Assembly (NCBI GenBank): GCA_039720395.1
Contig: CM077824.1
Coordinates: 15,752,046 to 15,816,045 of the forward strand
Source: Liquidambar formosana
Taxonomy: Eukaryota; Streptophyta; Magnoliopsida; Saxifragales; Altingiaceae
Reading direction: 5' to 3'
DNA: 64,000 bases
A model generated the notes under the pieces. That model did not search any database. It was not told the DNA's origin and saw nothing but the letters and a program-made list of their open reading frames with translations. Shown piece by piece: positions 22,819-34,513 of this stretch (position 1 is its first letter; every line of letters begins with the position of its first letter). A program made the translations under genes and the position numbers.

Positions 22819-23984
22819 ATAAAGCGTTTTATTGATATGGTAACTACGCACCCAATCCCAAAATGATTGTTTATTTTGAAAAGTCCAATTATTATTTTTT
22901 TTTTTTTGAACTTGCCTATACTATCCTTTGTTATTTTGATATTTACTCTTAACACAAAACCCAATACCAAATAAGAGAGGGTATTGGAAAGATTAAGTTT
23001 AATTAATGACAAGTCAAGGTAATATCGGTTTTTCTTAAACTATGTGTTTTGTCAAACTTGACCCATCTTTGTGAGATAGAGGGAGTAAGATTTAGGGTGC
23101 GGCTATTTCTACTATATTTTTTTCTTTACACACACTATTTAATGAAATTTTTTATTACTATTCTATCATCGAGTAAGATAACAGTTAAGGATAAAGTAAT
23201 TTAAATAAAAACGCAAATTTGCTTTACGCACCCACTACACATAATTATGATCATAAAAAAATCTTTGCTTCCTTCATTCATATATCATCACTATTTCAAA
23301 AACTCTAATGACTAATTTATAATATCTCTTAAACTTTAACTAGTATTCGTGTTTTTATTTTTACACTTTTTGGAACAATGGACAAGTAAATTTCAAATGC
23401 CTTTAGCAATGAAAATATATGTTTTTTCCCACCAAAATTTGTTGAGTTTTGTTTGAAAATCACATTTTGTTCAGACTTAATGTATCGAACAAACCTAAAA
23501 TGTCTACACTGTTTCAACTGAACATTATAAAGTTGTTCGGGACATACCGACTATATTTTTTGCAATTATTCAGTTATAATGTATTAAACAAATACTTAAT
23601 ACATATGTTCAGTTTAAATGTACCGAATTTTTTTCCCTATTAAGAGAAGTTGATCGAGTTTCGTTTGTGAATCACGGTTGGTTCAAAGTTGGTTTACCAA
23701 ACAAATCAAAAATGTTCAAATTGTTTTTACCGAACATTTTAACGTTATTTACAATATACCAACTAAATTCTTTACAATTGTTCAGTCATAATATACTAAA
23801 CAGCTACAATATATTTATCTTAAATGTGCCGAACTTTTCGAGATTAAAGTTAAAATTAATTTAGATATTATAAAATGTATAAAAAGTAAAAATATGCTTT
23901 TTTTTAATTAAAAAATGCGTATGCAAAACAATACATGTATTAAAAAAAAAAATGATATAAATAACCACGTCTTAGGATTTATAG
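22819..23984. other. Intergenic, with a Stowaway right-end remnant
   Basis: A Stowaway-like right end (ATAGAGGGAGTA) closes at about 23085, but no left partner was found. The remainder is AT-rich without a recognised gene. Confidence 0.4.
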
Positions 23985-24170
23985 TAACATTTTTTTACAA
24001 ATAACATATGCAATCCCCGTGAATCACACCCGTGGAAAGATCGGCATCTTGAGATAACGTTATGAAGTTCCCCTTTTTGCAATGTCTGACAGTCCAATTT
24101 TCTTTCCTGAAAAGACGTAAAATATCCTTTTTGGTCCAACAAAGGACCCAAAGTTGCCATTATAGAACTT
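23985..24170. repeat. Segment shared with 13325-13930
   Basis: Stretches such as GAAAGATCGGCATCTTGAGAT, AATGTCTGACAGTC and TTTTTGGTCCAA occur in the same order at 13590-13915, where two MITEs interrupt the sequence. It lies 240-430 bp upstream of the acyl-activating enzyme ATG, so it may be promoter sequence duplicated elsewhere. Confidence 0.75.
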
Positions 24171-24411
24171 GATGTAGAAAGGGCGGGACGGGTAGGGTCT
24201 CTCTGCCAAATAACTGGGATCACCACGCACAAATGATAAAATAAAAATAAAAATGAAAATAAAAATAAATCATATGTGATGAGCATTAAAGATATTCACG
24301 GGAAACATGTGGTGGCATCCAGCTAGTTCCTTCTTAGTGATGATCCAGGGTGCATAGCCATAGACAGAGAGTGAGCTAGCTAGAGACCACTGTTACATTT
24401 TATGTACCTGA

Positions 24412-26055
24412 ATGGATCAGCTGAGGCCAAGCCCTGCAAATTCATCACCTCTCACTCCTTTGGGTTTCTTGGAAAGAGCTGCTACTGTTTATGGCGATTG
24501 CCCTTCCGTTGTGTACAACGCCACCACTTACACGTGGTCTCAGACCCACCGTCGATGCCTCCGACTGGCTTTCTCCCTCGTATCGCTCGGCATCAAACGA
24601 GGCCACGTGGTGTCCGTGGTGGCGCCCAACGTCCCCGCGATGTTCGAGCTTCATTTCGCCGTCCCTATGGCTGGTGCCATTCTCAACACCATCAACACCC
24701 GCCTCGATGCACGCACCGTCTTCATCATCCTCCGTCACAGTGAATCGAAGCTCGTCTTCGTCGACCGCCTCTCTCGCACTCTAGTTTTGGAAGCCATCTC
24801 TCTCTTCCCACCGAAAACGCAACCTCCAACTCTCGTCCTCATCACAGACGATGAGGTTTCATCATCTTTGACCGTTGATTTCCACGACGATTATGAAAGC
24901 ATGGTGGAAAAAGGCGATCCGAGGTTCGTTTGGGTCCGGCCGGAGAGCGAGTGGGACCCGATAGTGTTGAATTACACGTCAGGCACAACGTCCTCGCCTA
25001 AAGGCGCCGTTCATTGCCACCGGGGAATATTCATAACCACCATGGATTCTCTGATCGGTTGGGCCGTCCCTCAACAGCCGGTTTACTTGTGGACACTACC
25101 CATGTTTCACTCCAACGGCTGGAGCTTCCCTTGGGGGATGGCCGCCGTCGGTGGGACCAACGTCTGTCTCCGAAAAGTCGACGCCAACTTGATCCACGGT
25201 CTGATACGGAGACACGGTGTCACCCACATGTGCGGTGCTCCGGTGGTGCTCAACTTGCTAACCAACTCTTCCAACGGCCAGCCCTTTAATTTTGAAAAAC
25301 CGGTCCGGTTCATGACAGCCGGGTCATCTCCACCCGCCACGGTACTCTTGCGAGCCGAGTTACTGGGTTTTGTAGTGAGTCACGGATACGGGATGACTGA
25401 AACCGGCGGGATCGTGGTGTCATGCGCGTGGAAGCCTGAGTGGAATCGGTTCCCCGCGAGCGAGAGGGCGAGGCTGAAGGCAAGACAAGGGGTGAGGACC
25501 GCTGGAATGACGGAAGTGGACGTGGTAGATCCCGAGTCAGGAGTGAGTGTGAACCGGGACGGTTCGACAGTCGGTGAGATGGTTCTGAGGGGCGGGTGTA
25601 TAATGCTGGGTTACCTAAAAGACCCGATGGCTACGTCCAAATGCATGAGAGATGACGGGTGGTTCTACACGGGAGACTTGGCGGTGATGCACCCAGATGG
25701 GTATTTGGAGATCAGAGACAGATCAAAGGATGTGATCATAAGTGGTGGTGAGAACTTGAGCAGTGTGGAGGTTGAATCGGTGTTGTACACGAACCCGGCG
25801 GTGAACGAGGCCGCAGTAGTGGCTAGACCCCATGAGTTTTGGGGTGAGAGTCCTTGTGCATTTTTGAGTTTGAAAAATGATTTAACACAAAAGCCGACGA
25901 CGGAGGAGATAATACAATTCTGTAGGGATCGGATGCCGCACTACATGGTGCCCAAGACGGTGGTCTTCAAGGATGAGCTTCCCAAGACTTCAACTGGGAA
26001 GATTCAGAAGTTGGTGCTTAGAGAGATTGCCAAGGCTATGGGGTCGTCAACTTGA
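24412..26055 (+). CDS. Acyl-activating enzyme (acyl-CoA synthetase, AAE/BZO1/CNL-like)
   Basis: Intact, intronless, 547 residues. It belongs to the AMP-binding (ANL) superfamily, which activates a carboxylic acid with ATP and then forms the CoA thioester. Visible motifs in order: phosphate loop YTSGTTSSPKG at 188-198; LPMFHSNGWSFPWG; YGMTET at 326-331; TGDL at 420-423; RDRSKDVIISGGEN at 435-448; and PKTSTGKIQK with the catalytic Lys at 530. The family resemblance is to plant AAE1-12, benzoate and cinnamate CoA ligases; the substrate cannot be read from sequence. Many relatives end in a peroxisomal SRL/SKL signal, but this one ends GSST. The gene is much more GC-rich than its surroundings. An out-of-frame ATG lies 10 bases upstream (24402). 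Confidence 0.93.
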   Translation: MDQLRPSPANSSPLTPLGFLERAATVYGDCPSVVYNATTYTWSQTHRRCLRLAFSLVSLGIKRGHVVSVVAPNVPAMFELHFAVPMAGAILNTINTRLDARTVFIILRHSESKLVFVDRLSRTLVLEAISLFPPKTQPPTLVLITDDEVSSSLTVDFHDDYESMVEKGDPRFVWVRPESEWDPIVLNYTSGTTSSPKGAVHCHRGIFITTMDSLIGWAVPQQPVYLWTLPMFHSNGWSFPWGMAAVGGTNVCLRKVDANLIHGLIRRHGVTHMCGAPVVLNLLTNSSNGQPFNFEKPVRFMTAGSSPPATVLLRAELLGFVVSHGYGMTETGGIVVSCAWKPEWNRFPASERARLKARQGVRTAGMTEVDVVDPESGVSVNRDGSTVGEMVLRGGCIMLGYLKDPMATSKCMRDDGWFYTGDLAVMHPDGYLEIRDRSKDVIISGGENLSSVEVESVLYTNPAVNEAAVVARPHEFWGESPCAFLSLKNDLTQKPTTEEIIQFCRDRMPHYMVPKTVVFKDELPKTSTGKIQKLVLREIAKAMGSST

Positions 26056-27699
26056 TTTTAAGACAACATATAATATGATTATTGAAGGATTACTGGTTGT
26101 ATGCAGAATTCCCATATGAATTTGTTGTCATACGCATACGGAATATTATGTTATGAATTTATAAAAATTGGGAATTACGGTTTGATCCAAGGATGAGTGA
26201 TTCTTTTGTGCAACTGTGAAGTTAAGAAGTCGTCTGATATTCCCATTCCACTTTCATCGACTTGATTGAAATATCACATCACATCAACATATCGTAGTGA
26301 TGTATAAGATTTTCTCCGTATCCAACTGTGGCAATCGTACTGATCCTGTGAATCAGTTCAAAGACCGGTCCCAATAACAACCCTCACATGTTTGCATGGC
26401 CGGGGATAGTTAATAGCCCCATCCCCATCATGAAATTATCTCTAGAAGGGTTGTACTAAATTCTACAATTCAAAGAATTCTTTCCATCGATCTCTAGTGC
26501 CAAAGTGTCACACCAACGGCCTTCTAAGCCGTTTTTTTCTCCCAAATTTGTTGGGTGGATTTGGGTTTTTGTCTGGGACTACGATTAGTTTGGATCTTGA
26601 GTTCATAAGGAGTGGGGCATTGAGGGTTGGATATATAGACTTTTGTTCATTAGGGAAAAAAAAATGGTGTCAATTTAATATAAGTAGTTGCAAATTATAC
26701 TTAATATAATAGAGCAGGGATGCAGAAGAATCCCCATTTTTACAATTGGCAAATGGATTGAAGTATTTTAGACCTATAACGCTACAACATTAATACTTCA
26801 TGGTGAGAGTTACTAGGGATAACCTAATGGTGAGAGAAGATGGGTTCAAGGATAGGAGTAAAATAACACTAAAATATACAAATTTATTAGTTGTTGATAG
26901 GGGTAAAATAGGATTTTTAAACCCATAAAAAGGCAAAGTAGGGATAATATAGAAAATTTTGAGGACATACAGACCTCAAATTGTAACCCAACTAATAATT
27001 CGGATACTGAATTAACACGATTTAATCTTTGGGGCCTAAACTGAAACTTGACCCAAATTTTAACCCCTTAAGTGTAATTTACCATTTATTATTATTATTT
27101 TTATATGCCCCATGAGGCATTTTATTATTATTATTATTTTGGGTTATATAAAAAATAAGGTATTGTAAGTGGACAAATGTTGCCAACAAATTATTTTCAG
27201 TTGTATTTAACATCATATCCGATTCCTAAATCTACACTGACAAGAAATTGGACCTCCAGCTGCAACAGTTTTTTGCGGCTGCATGTATCAAAATTCAAAA
27301 GTTGTCACTAAAGGGCTCTACTTCTGTTATGGCCACTAAGCTGCCACTAAAAGTGCGGTGGCTAAATGCTTCTAGTGATCACTAAAGCTGTCACTTGCTT
27401 TAGTGGTGAAATTGAGTCAGCCACAGAACTTGGTTTGGAGTGCCGCGCAGGGTCACCGTGGGCATCATAAGTTCAATCCGAGGAGGATTAATGGTGGAGA
27501 TGATGTGGTCTGATCGAGTTTGATTGCCAATTTCTATGGCACCCTGTTGTATGGGGTGTGACGATTAGTGCCATGCTGATTGGGTCTTGTCGCACTCGTG
27601 CGATATATGTGTTGAGACACTAGCAAATTTGTCTTTAATCACTAATCTATTACATTGAATTAACAAATTTAAGGAAATTTGTCTGGAGATCAAATGGAA
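26056..27699. other. Intergenic downstream of the acyl-activating enzyme
   Basis: No gene. It contains two (TTA)n tracts around 27085-27140 on either side of a small palindrome ATGCCCCATGAGGCAT, and several scattered CACTAAA motifs at 27305-27400 that suggest decayed transposon sequence. Confidence 0.4.
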
Positions 27700-27990
27700 T
27701 ATTGCTTTTGCTTTTTCCTGTAGTGGTGTGGTTGGTATGTCCTCTTTGGCGCACCAATGCTTTGGATCTGCGTGGTGCAGCAGGAGGTGTTCTAGATTTT
27801 GCTGGGGTAACCTATGCTCTGTTTCCTAATTTTGTTGTGGGTATTGATAGCTCTATGGGGTGGATTTTATGTTAGTGTTGGGTTTTTCTGCTTCATCTTG
27901 TAGGGGCTGGTTTGGTGTATTGGTATGTTCGTATATCTTGGCTCTAATTAATAAAATTTCTTTTCTTGCTAATCAAAGAAAAAAAAAATT
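27700..27990 (+). mobile_element. 5'-truncated LINE 3' end
   Basis: The sequence resembles the 3' untranslated end of plant LINEs: GTTCGTATATCTTGGCTCTAA, then TAATAAAATTTCTT, and an A-run ending near 27989. No coding part remains. Target duplications were not resolved. Confidence 0.45.
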
Positions 27991-28164
27991 GTTCTTTGGA
28001 GTGTTTTCAACATTTTCCCCCATTTTTAGGTGTAAAAAATTGTTACATGAAGAATTTTGCTTAGATTTTGGTTTAAATGGTTCGTGGAGTGTCACCACAT
28101 TTTGGGATACTAGGAGGTAAGTTCTCAGTTTGTTGCCAACTTGCCATCATCAATTTAAAATAAT

Positions 28165-29076
28165 GAGAAAATTATACTGACCTCTCCTTCTCCTGTGGTT
28201 TGAGGAAATTAATGACATTGACCTCTTCTGACATTTTAAAAATGACATTAACCTCTCCTTAGATTTGGCAAAAATGACACAAACCTCCCCTCCATCCATT
28301 GACTGTTAAGTTGGACTAACGGAAATTGCTGATGTCATGCAAAAGACCTTGAAAATGCCAAGATTACCCTTATTTGATATGCCTATTCCTACTTATGCAA
28401 TTTGTCCTAAATAATATGAACTGATTGCAACCTGTTAGGCAAACTTGTTATAGAATGAAAATAAACAACCTAGTTATTTGATATGCCCAAAATAATATGA
28501 AGTGATTTAAACCTGTTATGCAACTTGTATAAACTGATTTCATCCATCTATATAGGATAGTATCTATTATAGAAATATCCAAATAGCAACCTTTTAGGAG
28601 TACTAATTTCATGCACAGATATTACATGTCCAAAATAAAACTCCCAAAATATCCTCACACGCAAACCATCAATCAAAAAAAAATATAAAAAAAAAACCAC
28701 TGTGGCCACTTTTGTCACCTCCAACACAGCCAGCACATGCAGTGGCCCTCAACATAGCCACCCTCCAAATCCATAACTAGATGATACACGTAATTGTACT
28801 AAAAGATGGGAAAAGGTGGAGGCTTGGTCTCTTTTAAGCTGCCTTTGATTTTGATTAAGATACATTAATGTTTTCTCTTGTTATTTTATTGTAAAATGGT
28901 TTAATTAGATTAAGGGTAATTTGGAGGTTTCACATATTCCATTATGGTAAAAGTAATGGAAGGGAGGTTTGTGTCACTTTTGCCAAACCTAAGGGGAGCT
29001 CAATATAATTTTTGAAATGTTAGGAGAGATCAATGTCATTTTCTCAAACCTCAGGAGAAATAAGTGTAATTTTCCC
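28165..29076. mobile_element. Mutator-like MITE with 9-bp target duplication
   Basis: A 912-bp element with long inverted arms. The left GAGAAAATTATACTGACC pairs with the right end GTGTAATTTTCCC, and TTTGGCAAAAATGACACAAA pairs with TTTGTGTCACTTTTGCCAAA. Flanks are TAAAATAAT (28156-28164) and TAAAATATT (29077-29085), 8 of 9 matching, the target size of Mutator elements. It is non-coding. Confidence 0.85.
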
Positions 29077-29488
29077 TAAAATATTTCACTTCGTGCGTTT
29101 AAGGATATTGTCTACTACAAGTAAATGCATATTCCAATTATGTTTGAAGTTTCAATCTTGGTCACACGATCCTAGCACCTTCATGCGTTTAAGGATACCG
29201 GTTCAATCCAGTTGACGGTTCTTGACAACCCAACAAAATCTAAGGGTTCTCAATGCACCAAGTCACTTTTTACTCTCAACAATACTAACGTCACCTTATA
29301 CGTGAATCACTTCTATTTATGTATTGGTTTAAGATTTTACACTCAATTAGATTTGAGAGGATTTTGTATCGAGCATTCGTTCACATCTAGTCAAATCAAA
29401 CTAGTGTCTTTTCCATGATCAAGTTTATGTGTTCACATATGTCTTCTCCTATTTTTTCGCCAAAAAAACAAAACCCAAACACTAACAT

Positions 29489-30258
29489 AAAATCAGAAAA
29501 TCCGTGACCCTTGCAACACCTCGCGTTAGTACCTATAACACGCACGGCCCGTATTCTTTTGCGCTCGGATTTGGATTTGATGCGAAGAGCAACGGCTACA
29601 AGGTCGTGAGGATAGTGTATCCCAGAGGGAACGATTGGCGTTGCAAAGTTCCAGGCGCGCGGGGTCGAGGTTTTTTCGCTAAGCTCGGGCTCTTGGAGAT
29701 CGGGCATTGGAGCGTCTGGTCATACGTATATTATTGATGGCCGACGGCTAGCTTTTATGAATGGGGCTGTACATTGGGTAGTGTATGATCAGAGGGGGTG
29801 CCGGAAGGGAAATTTGATTTTGTTTTTTGATATGGGTGATGAGAAATTCAGCGAGATGATGCTGCCTGAAAAATTAGAAGGTGGCCGGGTTTGACGAGTA
29901 CATGTTTGTCACAGTATTTGGGGAATCTCTCTCTGTGTTGGATTGAGAAATTTTTTGTTCGATATGGATCATGACAGAGTATGGTGTAGCGGAGTCGTGG
30001 ACTAGACAGTTCACCATCGATATAGAAGGAGGATTAGTGAAGAGTATAGGCTTGAGGAATGGTGAAATACTTATACTGTGAACAGATGGTGGAGATCTAC
30101 TTTCGTATGATCCAGAGACTAGAGAAAAGACGGTATATTATAAATACTTTTGCTTAGAATTCCCAGTTCAAGTTTATTTGGATATAACTTCCATTGAGAG
30201 TCTAGTGTTACTCAATGGAGTAAATAGACATGCGGGAGGGCCAAGCGAGTTACTCTGA
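29489..30258 (+). pseudogene. F-box/FBA pseudogene, 5'-truncated
   Basis: Homology to the neighbouring F-box genes begins at the NPSIRK..TLP position, so the F-box itself and the first 130 or so codons are gone. Recognisable pieces are THGPYSFALGFGFDAKSNGYKVVRI, FMNGAVHWV, FFDMGDE, and near 30060 NGEILI-stop-TDGGDLLSYDPETR. There are frameshifts around 29670-29740 and stops near 29892 and 30080. The end retains ESLVLLNG. The missing 5' end is replaced by unrelated sequence downstream of a Mutator-like MITE. Confidence 0.88.
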
Positions 30259-31090
30259 CACCGAAGTCTTGCTCAGAGAAGAAGCCAGATCGATGGAGTT
30301 GAGGGAACTGAATAACGTGGAAGAGGTAAAGGAAGAAGAGTGCAAGGTAAAAATGATTCCACTTATCCTACACTATTTTAATTTGCAGCTCTTTATGAAT
30401 TTCAAACTTGCATCAAGCTACCTATTCTCATTGCTCATTTAATTGTTTCTATTTATGAGTGATTAAAATCCGTTTTTCTTTATTTCTTGTTTTTTTCCCC
30501 TTGGGTCATATATGTATCTACAAATAGATGGAGTCCAACAATACAATGGTATATTTTCTAGTTTTCTTGATAGCATGGAGTAATGGTTATAATGCATGTC
30601 ATTCTTGATATTGCTTAATATCTCATATAGCTGTTGGGCAGATGAATGTTGTCTGTGACAGATTGTGGCCAGTGGCGGAGCCAGAACATTAGTCTTGCAT
30701 AGTCAAGACTCAAGACTAATGACAAATATTTTGAAAAAAAAAAAAAAAAAAAATTTCTTCAATGGCGTATCACAATAGGATATTGTTCTTTTACTTTGTA
30801 TGGGGTAGAAAAATGATTACAATAAATAAAAGAGTCAAACTATCAATTTTTTTAGTTGAAAAAGCTGCTAGAGGCTAAGGTCAAAATAAATTTTTTTGAG
30901 GGGTTAAATAAAAATTAGGAGAGTCAAATTTTTAGATACTCATAATTTAGTTCCAAATAAAAAATAAAAAAAAAAAAAGGTCAAGAGGCTAGGTCAATTG
31001 CCCCCCCTTGACCCCCCCCCTCCCTTCGCCCCTGGTTGTGGCTAGGGCGGAAGGTCATTAATTAGGAAAGCATAGAAGACAAGGTGCAGA
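30259..31090. other. Decayed repeat with AGTGGCGGAGCCAG end
   Basis: At 30672-30685 the text AGTGGCGGAGCCAG starts a stretch with A- and C-tracts that ends near 31035 with CGCCCCTGG. This resembles the ends of a common plant transposon-derived repeat. A relative begins near 59078. No gene was seen. Confidence 0.4.
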
Positions 31091-31317
31091 ACCCCAAGGG
31101 TGATCTTAGTTGGCCACGAATCCTGCCTTAAGAAGCAGAGGTCCTAAATTCAACTTTTGCTATCCCCTTGGGACCATCCAATTGAGGTTTTCATAATTCT
31201 CATGGATTTTAGTTTTACCTGGTTTACGTGGGCTGTAGGCTCTTATATGGGTAAGGGGTTTGCCCGAAAGGTTTTCTTGTTATCAGAAAAAAAAAAAGAA
31301 AAAAAGAAAAGAAAAGA
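31091..31317 (+). mobile_element. tRNA-derived SINE
   Basis: The head contains pol III promoter-like boxes (TGATCTTAGTTGG and GGTCCTAAATTCAAC), a typical plant SINE body with CTGCCTTAAGAAGCAGAG, and an A-rich tail from 31286. Flanks GACAAGGTG (31078) and GACATGGTG (31321) look like a target duplication with one mismatch. Confidence 0.7.
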
Positions 31318-32604
31318 GGGGACATGGTGAACTACCAAGGGAAAGGTAGAAATGGCATGGTGAAATTTTTGTGACTTTAGGTGCATAGAATCCATATATT
31401 GGATCAACTTATAGCCCTTTAATTGAGGGATGTGTTTAACTCCCTTATTTATTTATTTTTATTTTTATCAGGAGGTTCCATATGCTTTGCACCTGACTAA
31501 TCCTTAGACAAATGCAATCCCCCCATCCCACATGCACCGGATAATTATATGACAAAGCCTATTGGGGCAACTTTGAGGAAGAGTGGTGAGAGTTGAACCT
31601 AAGATCTCTTGCTTGGCAGAAGGCCCTAGGACAATTTGGTCCACCCTTCAACTCCTTTTGACATATATTTCACAATCTTGGATCATTTTTTTCCTTTTTC
31701 TTTCTTGAGACCGATATGATTCCTCAAATTATATGATTTTCAGGTAAGTGGCCCAGCCTGATAAAAGTCTTTTACAAGTTGTGTTGAATATATTTATACA
31801 TCGATTGTTTGCTATTTTATCTCATTTTTTCTCACCGAAGTTTATTTTTGGGTACGTGATATATCATTACTGATGAATCTACTATGACAAAAAAATAATA
31901 ATAATAAATAAAAAACGGCCTGGTATGCTTAGGTGGGTTGGTTTGTGCCAAGCTTTAGGTAATCAAGATGAAAAGAAAATCATAGCTTGTGTCATAAAGA
32001 TTCATTATGGATTGGGTTAAGTTGCTCGATCAATTTTATTTTTTAATTTAAATTAAAATTTTTTTTACACCAGTCAATAAATTTTGGTAAAACTCACAAT
32101 TCAGTTGAGCTGAGTGGCTAACCATTGGCTAAGATATACCTCACATCCGAGTCATGCATGTCCAATATTTCACTAATAGAATATCGATACTTACATTTCG
32201 CTTTTAAAATAAAACTATAATTCAAAACACCCTATGTCACGTGCAAGGAAAAAGAATAAATTATATAGCAGCGTTTATTTAACACAAATGTCTTCTATTT
32301 GGCACAATGTATTTTTTTTGACTACCCAAATAATCTATACAATGTGGAAATAACATCGTGGGAGCATATCGATATCAATCCTATGTATAATGCTACATTT
32401 TCCTTAACTATTAATCTACAAATCCTGTAGTATCTGTTTGTCCTTTAGGTAATCTCTGTAGATATTAATAAACATTAAAAAAATATGCGTGGGTGATTCC
32501 TATATAACATATATAATTCTTTAGTTTTTTTTTTTTTTTTTGATAACCAATGTAATATAATTCTACCACATGTATATTTTCCTATCAATGTATATAAATA
32601 GAGT
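31318..32604. other. Intergenic, possible reverse SINE scrap
   Basis: Around 31545-31640 the minus strand has a B-box-like GATCTTAGGTTCAACTC. The rest is AT-rich with T-tracts (32525-32541) and no gene. Confidence 0.35.
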
Positions 32605-32796
32605 AGGAATTCTTTGACACCTAGTGTAAGATTTTTTGTTCTTACACCTGTTAATATCTTTTTGTATGAATATTATTTGGTCAATCCAACTGTGGATTAG
32701 ATATTACCTTCATGCACGTCATGCATACTAAATTCTAAATTAATTTAAGATTAAGAGCTAGTTATGTTATCAATAAAGTGACTTAAATTATCTATC

Positions 32797-32827
<31 letters not shown>

Positions 32828-33460
32828 GATAAGAAACAAATTGTATTAATAGAGGAAAAAATACAAATTGGATAAGAAATCTAATAGAGAAACCAAAAGA
32901 GAGAACAAAGTCCAGCCACTACAAAACAAGGAAAACATTGCTAGGAAGAACCGCAAAAGAGAACAAGCAGCCTGAACAACCAAAACAAAAGGCAGACCAC
33001 AATCAAAAAACAAAAAAACAGTTCAGGGAGGATAGAAGTGTGCTCCAGTTGCTCTATTCTTAATAGGTTTTGAAGCAAAAATCTCTTTCCAGTTCATAAC
33101 AATAAAAAACAAAAGGATCCCCTCAAAAGATTTGTCCACTGAAGCCCATAAGGAAGCAAGAAAACACATCCTATCCCAAATGTTATCCATCTCTTTGCAA
33201 GCATCACTGAAAATTCTAGCATTCTGCTTGATCCAAAGTGCCTCAAACTATAATTTTACTTATAAAAAGAAATGTAATTTTACAAATGCAACGCTTTTTA
33301 ATATCCAATTAATTTGAGATTTAATATATATGACATGTATGAATAAAATATCTAAACCAACGATTGGATTGAAGAAACTTAATTTTACAAAAAGATATTA
33401 ATTAGTATAAGAGTAAAAAGTCTTATATGTACCACATGTTAATAGTTCCGGTCCCCCTAT
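32605..33460. mobile_element. Foldback MITE split by a LINE fragment
   Basis: The two arms match the inverted arms of the element at 15565-15953: TTTGACACCTAGTGTAAGA on the left, and GTACCACATGTTAATAGTTCC on the right. The middle is interrupted by a (TA)n tract (32796-32823) and a LINE fragment, so this is a nested insertion. Confidence 0.7.
32822..33245 (-). mobile_element. 5'-truncated LINE fragment
   Basis: On the minus strand a frame reads ALWIKQNARIFSDACKEMDN, then WDRMCFLASLWAS, matching the end of plant LINE ORF2 (after the zinc-finger RVT region). About 230 bp of T-rich 3' sequence follows, and the element ends in a TA-rich tail. It was inserted into the MITE arms around it. Confidence 0.65.
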
Positions 33461-34513
33461 ATATGCATGTATGGGGAGAGATTCATTGAGACCTAGGCAT
33501 AAGAGTTTTCCTCTTGTTGTGTGAGTAGATCTCTCCTATGTACACATATATTTTATCATAAGTCGTAGGTTTGGTTGAGTCATAAAGAATCACCTGAAAA
33601 CATATAAAAATGTGAAAACTACGATAAATGAAAATCGGATAATTAAAGATTGATTGAATAAGTTTGTTGATTAATTGCATTCATGTTAACCCTAATTCTA
33701 ACTCTAACCTTCAACATTATGTTAACCTTGACTCTAACCTTCATGTATTTTAGGAAAAAAGAAAGAAGAAAAAAGAAAAGGAGGAGTACATAAATATGCA
33801 TATGGTCCTAATGCAATAGGCAACTCAAGCCCAACTCGACCAACACTTGATCAGACATTGAGCATTCTGAGAGCAATCTTAGCTTATAAAATAGAATTCG
33901 AATTGATCATAAGCAAAAGGGAATTGATATTTGGGTTGGCTATAGTCAAAACTCACAAGCATGAGGGTGGTTTTGATTTTTTCATTTTTAGCCAGACAAT
34001 AAGAAAAAACACGTATCCATGTGTAGTCGAAATCAAGACCTTTGCAAACCTCTTGCTCATATTAGGATGAGGTTTACACCACAATATTATGAACAACCTT
34101 GTTAGCAAACCGAATTTAAAAACAAAAACAAAAACAAAAAAAAAACAAAAAAAAAAAAAAAAAAAACACACAAACAGGGAGAGTGAATAAACCTTGCAAT
34201 ATGTTGTCGCTTAACAAATGCTAGGGAATGTAAACTTTTTGTCTCTCTTTATATATATATCTTTTGATACATTGGGAAGGGTTCCAATCCTTCACCTGTC
34301 CAATTCTTACCCTTTTTTCCCATCCTCCTCGCTATTAGGCTAGCTCTAATAACTTACTGCTTCGTCTCTCTCTATATTTATCTCTCCCTCGTTTTTTCCT
34401 TCTTTTTGGGTCAGTCTATATCTCTCTCTGTTGCTCTTCTTTTTCAAGTAAACTCTTGCAATACGTTGTTGTTTAGCTTCCGCGTGCTATCTCTCTCTCT
34501 CTCAATATATATA
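33461..34513. other. Intergenic, CT-rich toward its end
   Basis: A half-copy of the foldback MITE start may lie at 33475-33510. A tract at 34110-34170 is nearly pure A with C. From 34230 to 34505 the sequence is CT-rich with (CT)n and (TA)n. Ignoring later insertions, this was adjacent to the leader of the F-box gene now at 42122, so it may hold that gene's original promoter. Confidence 0.4.
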
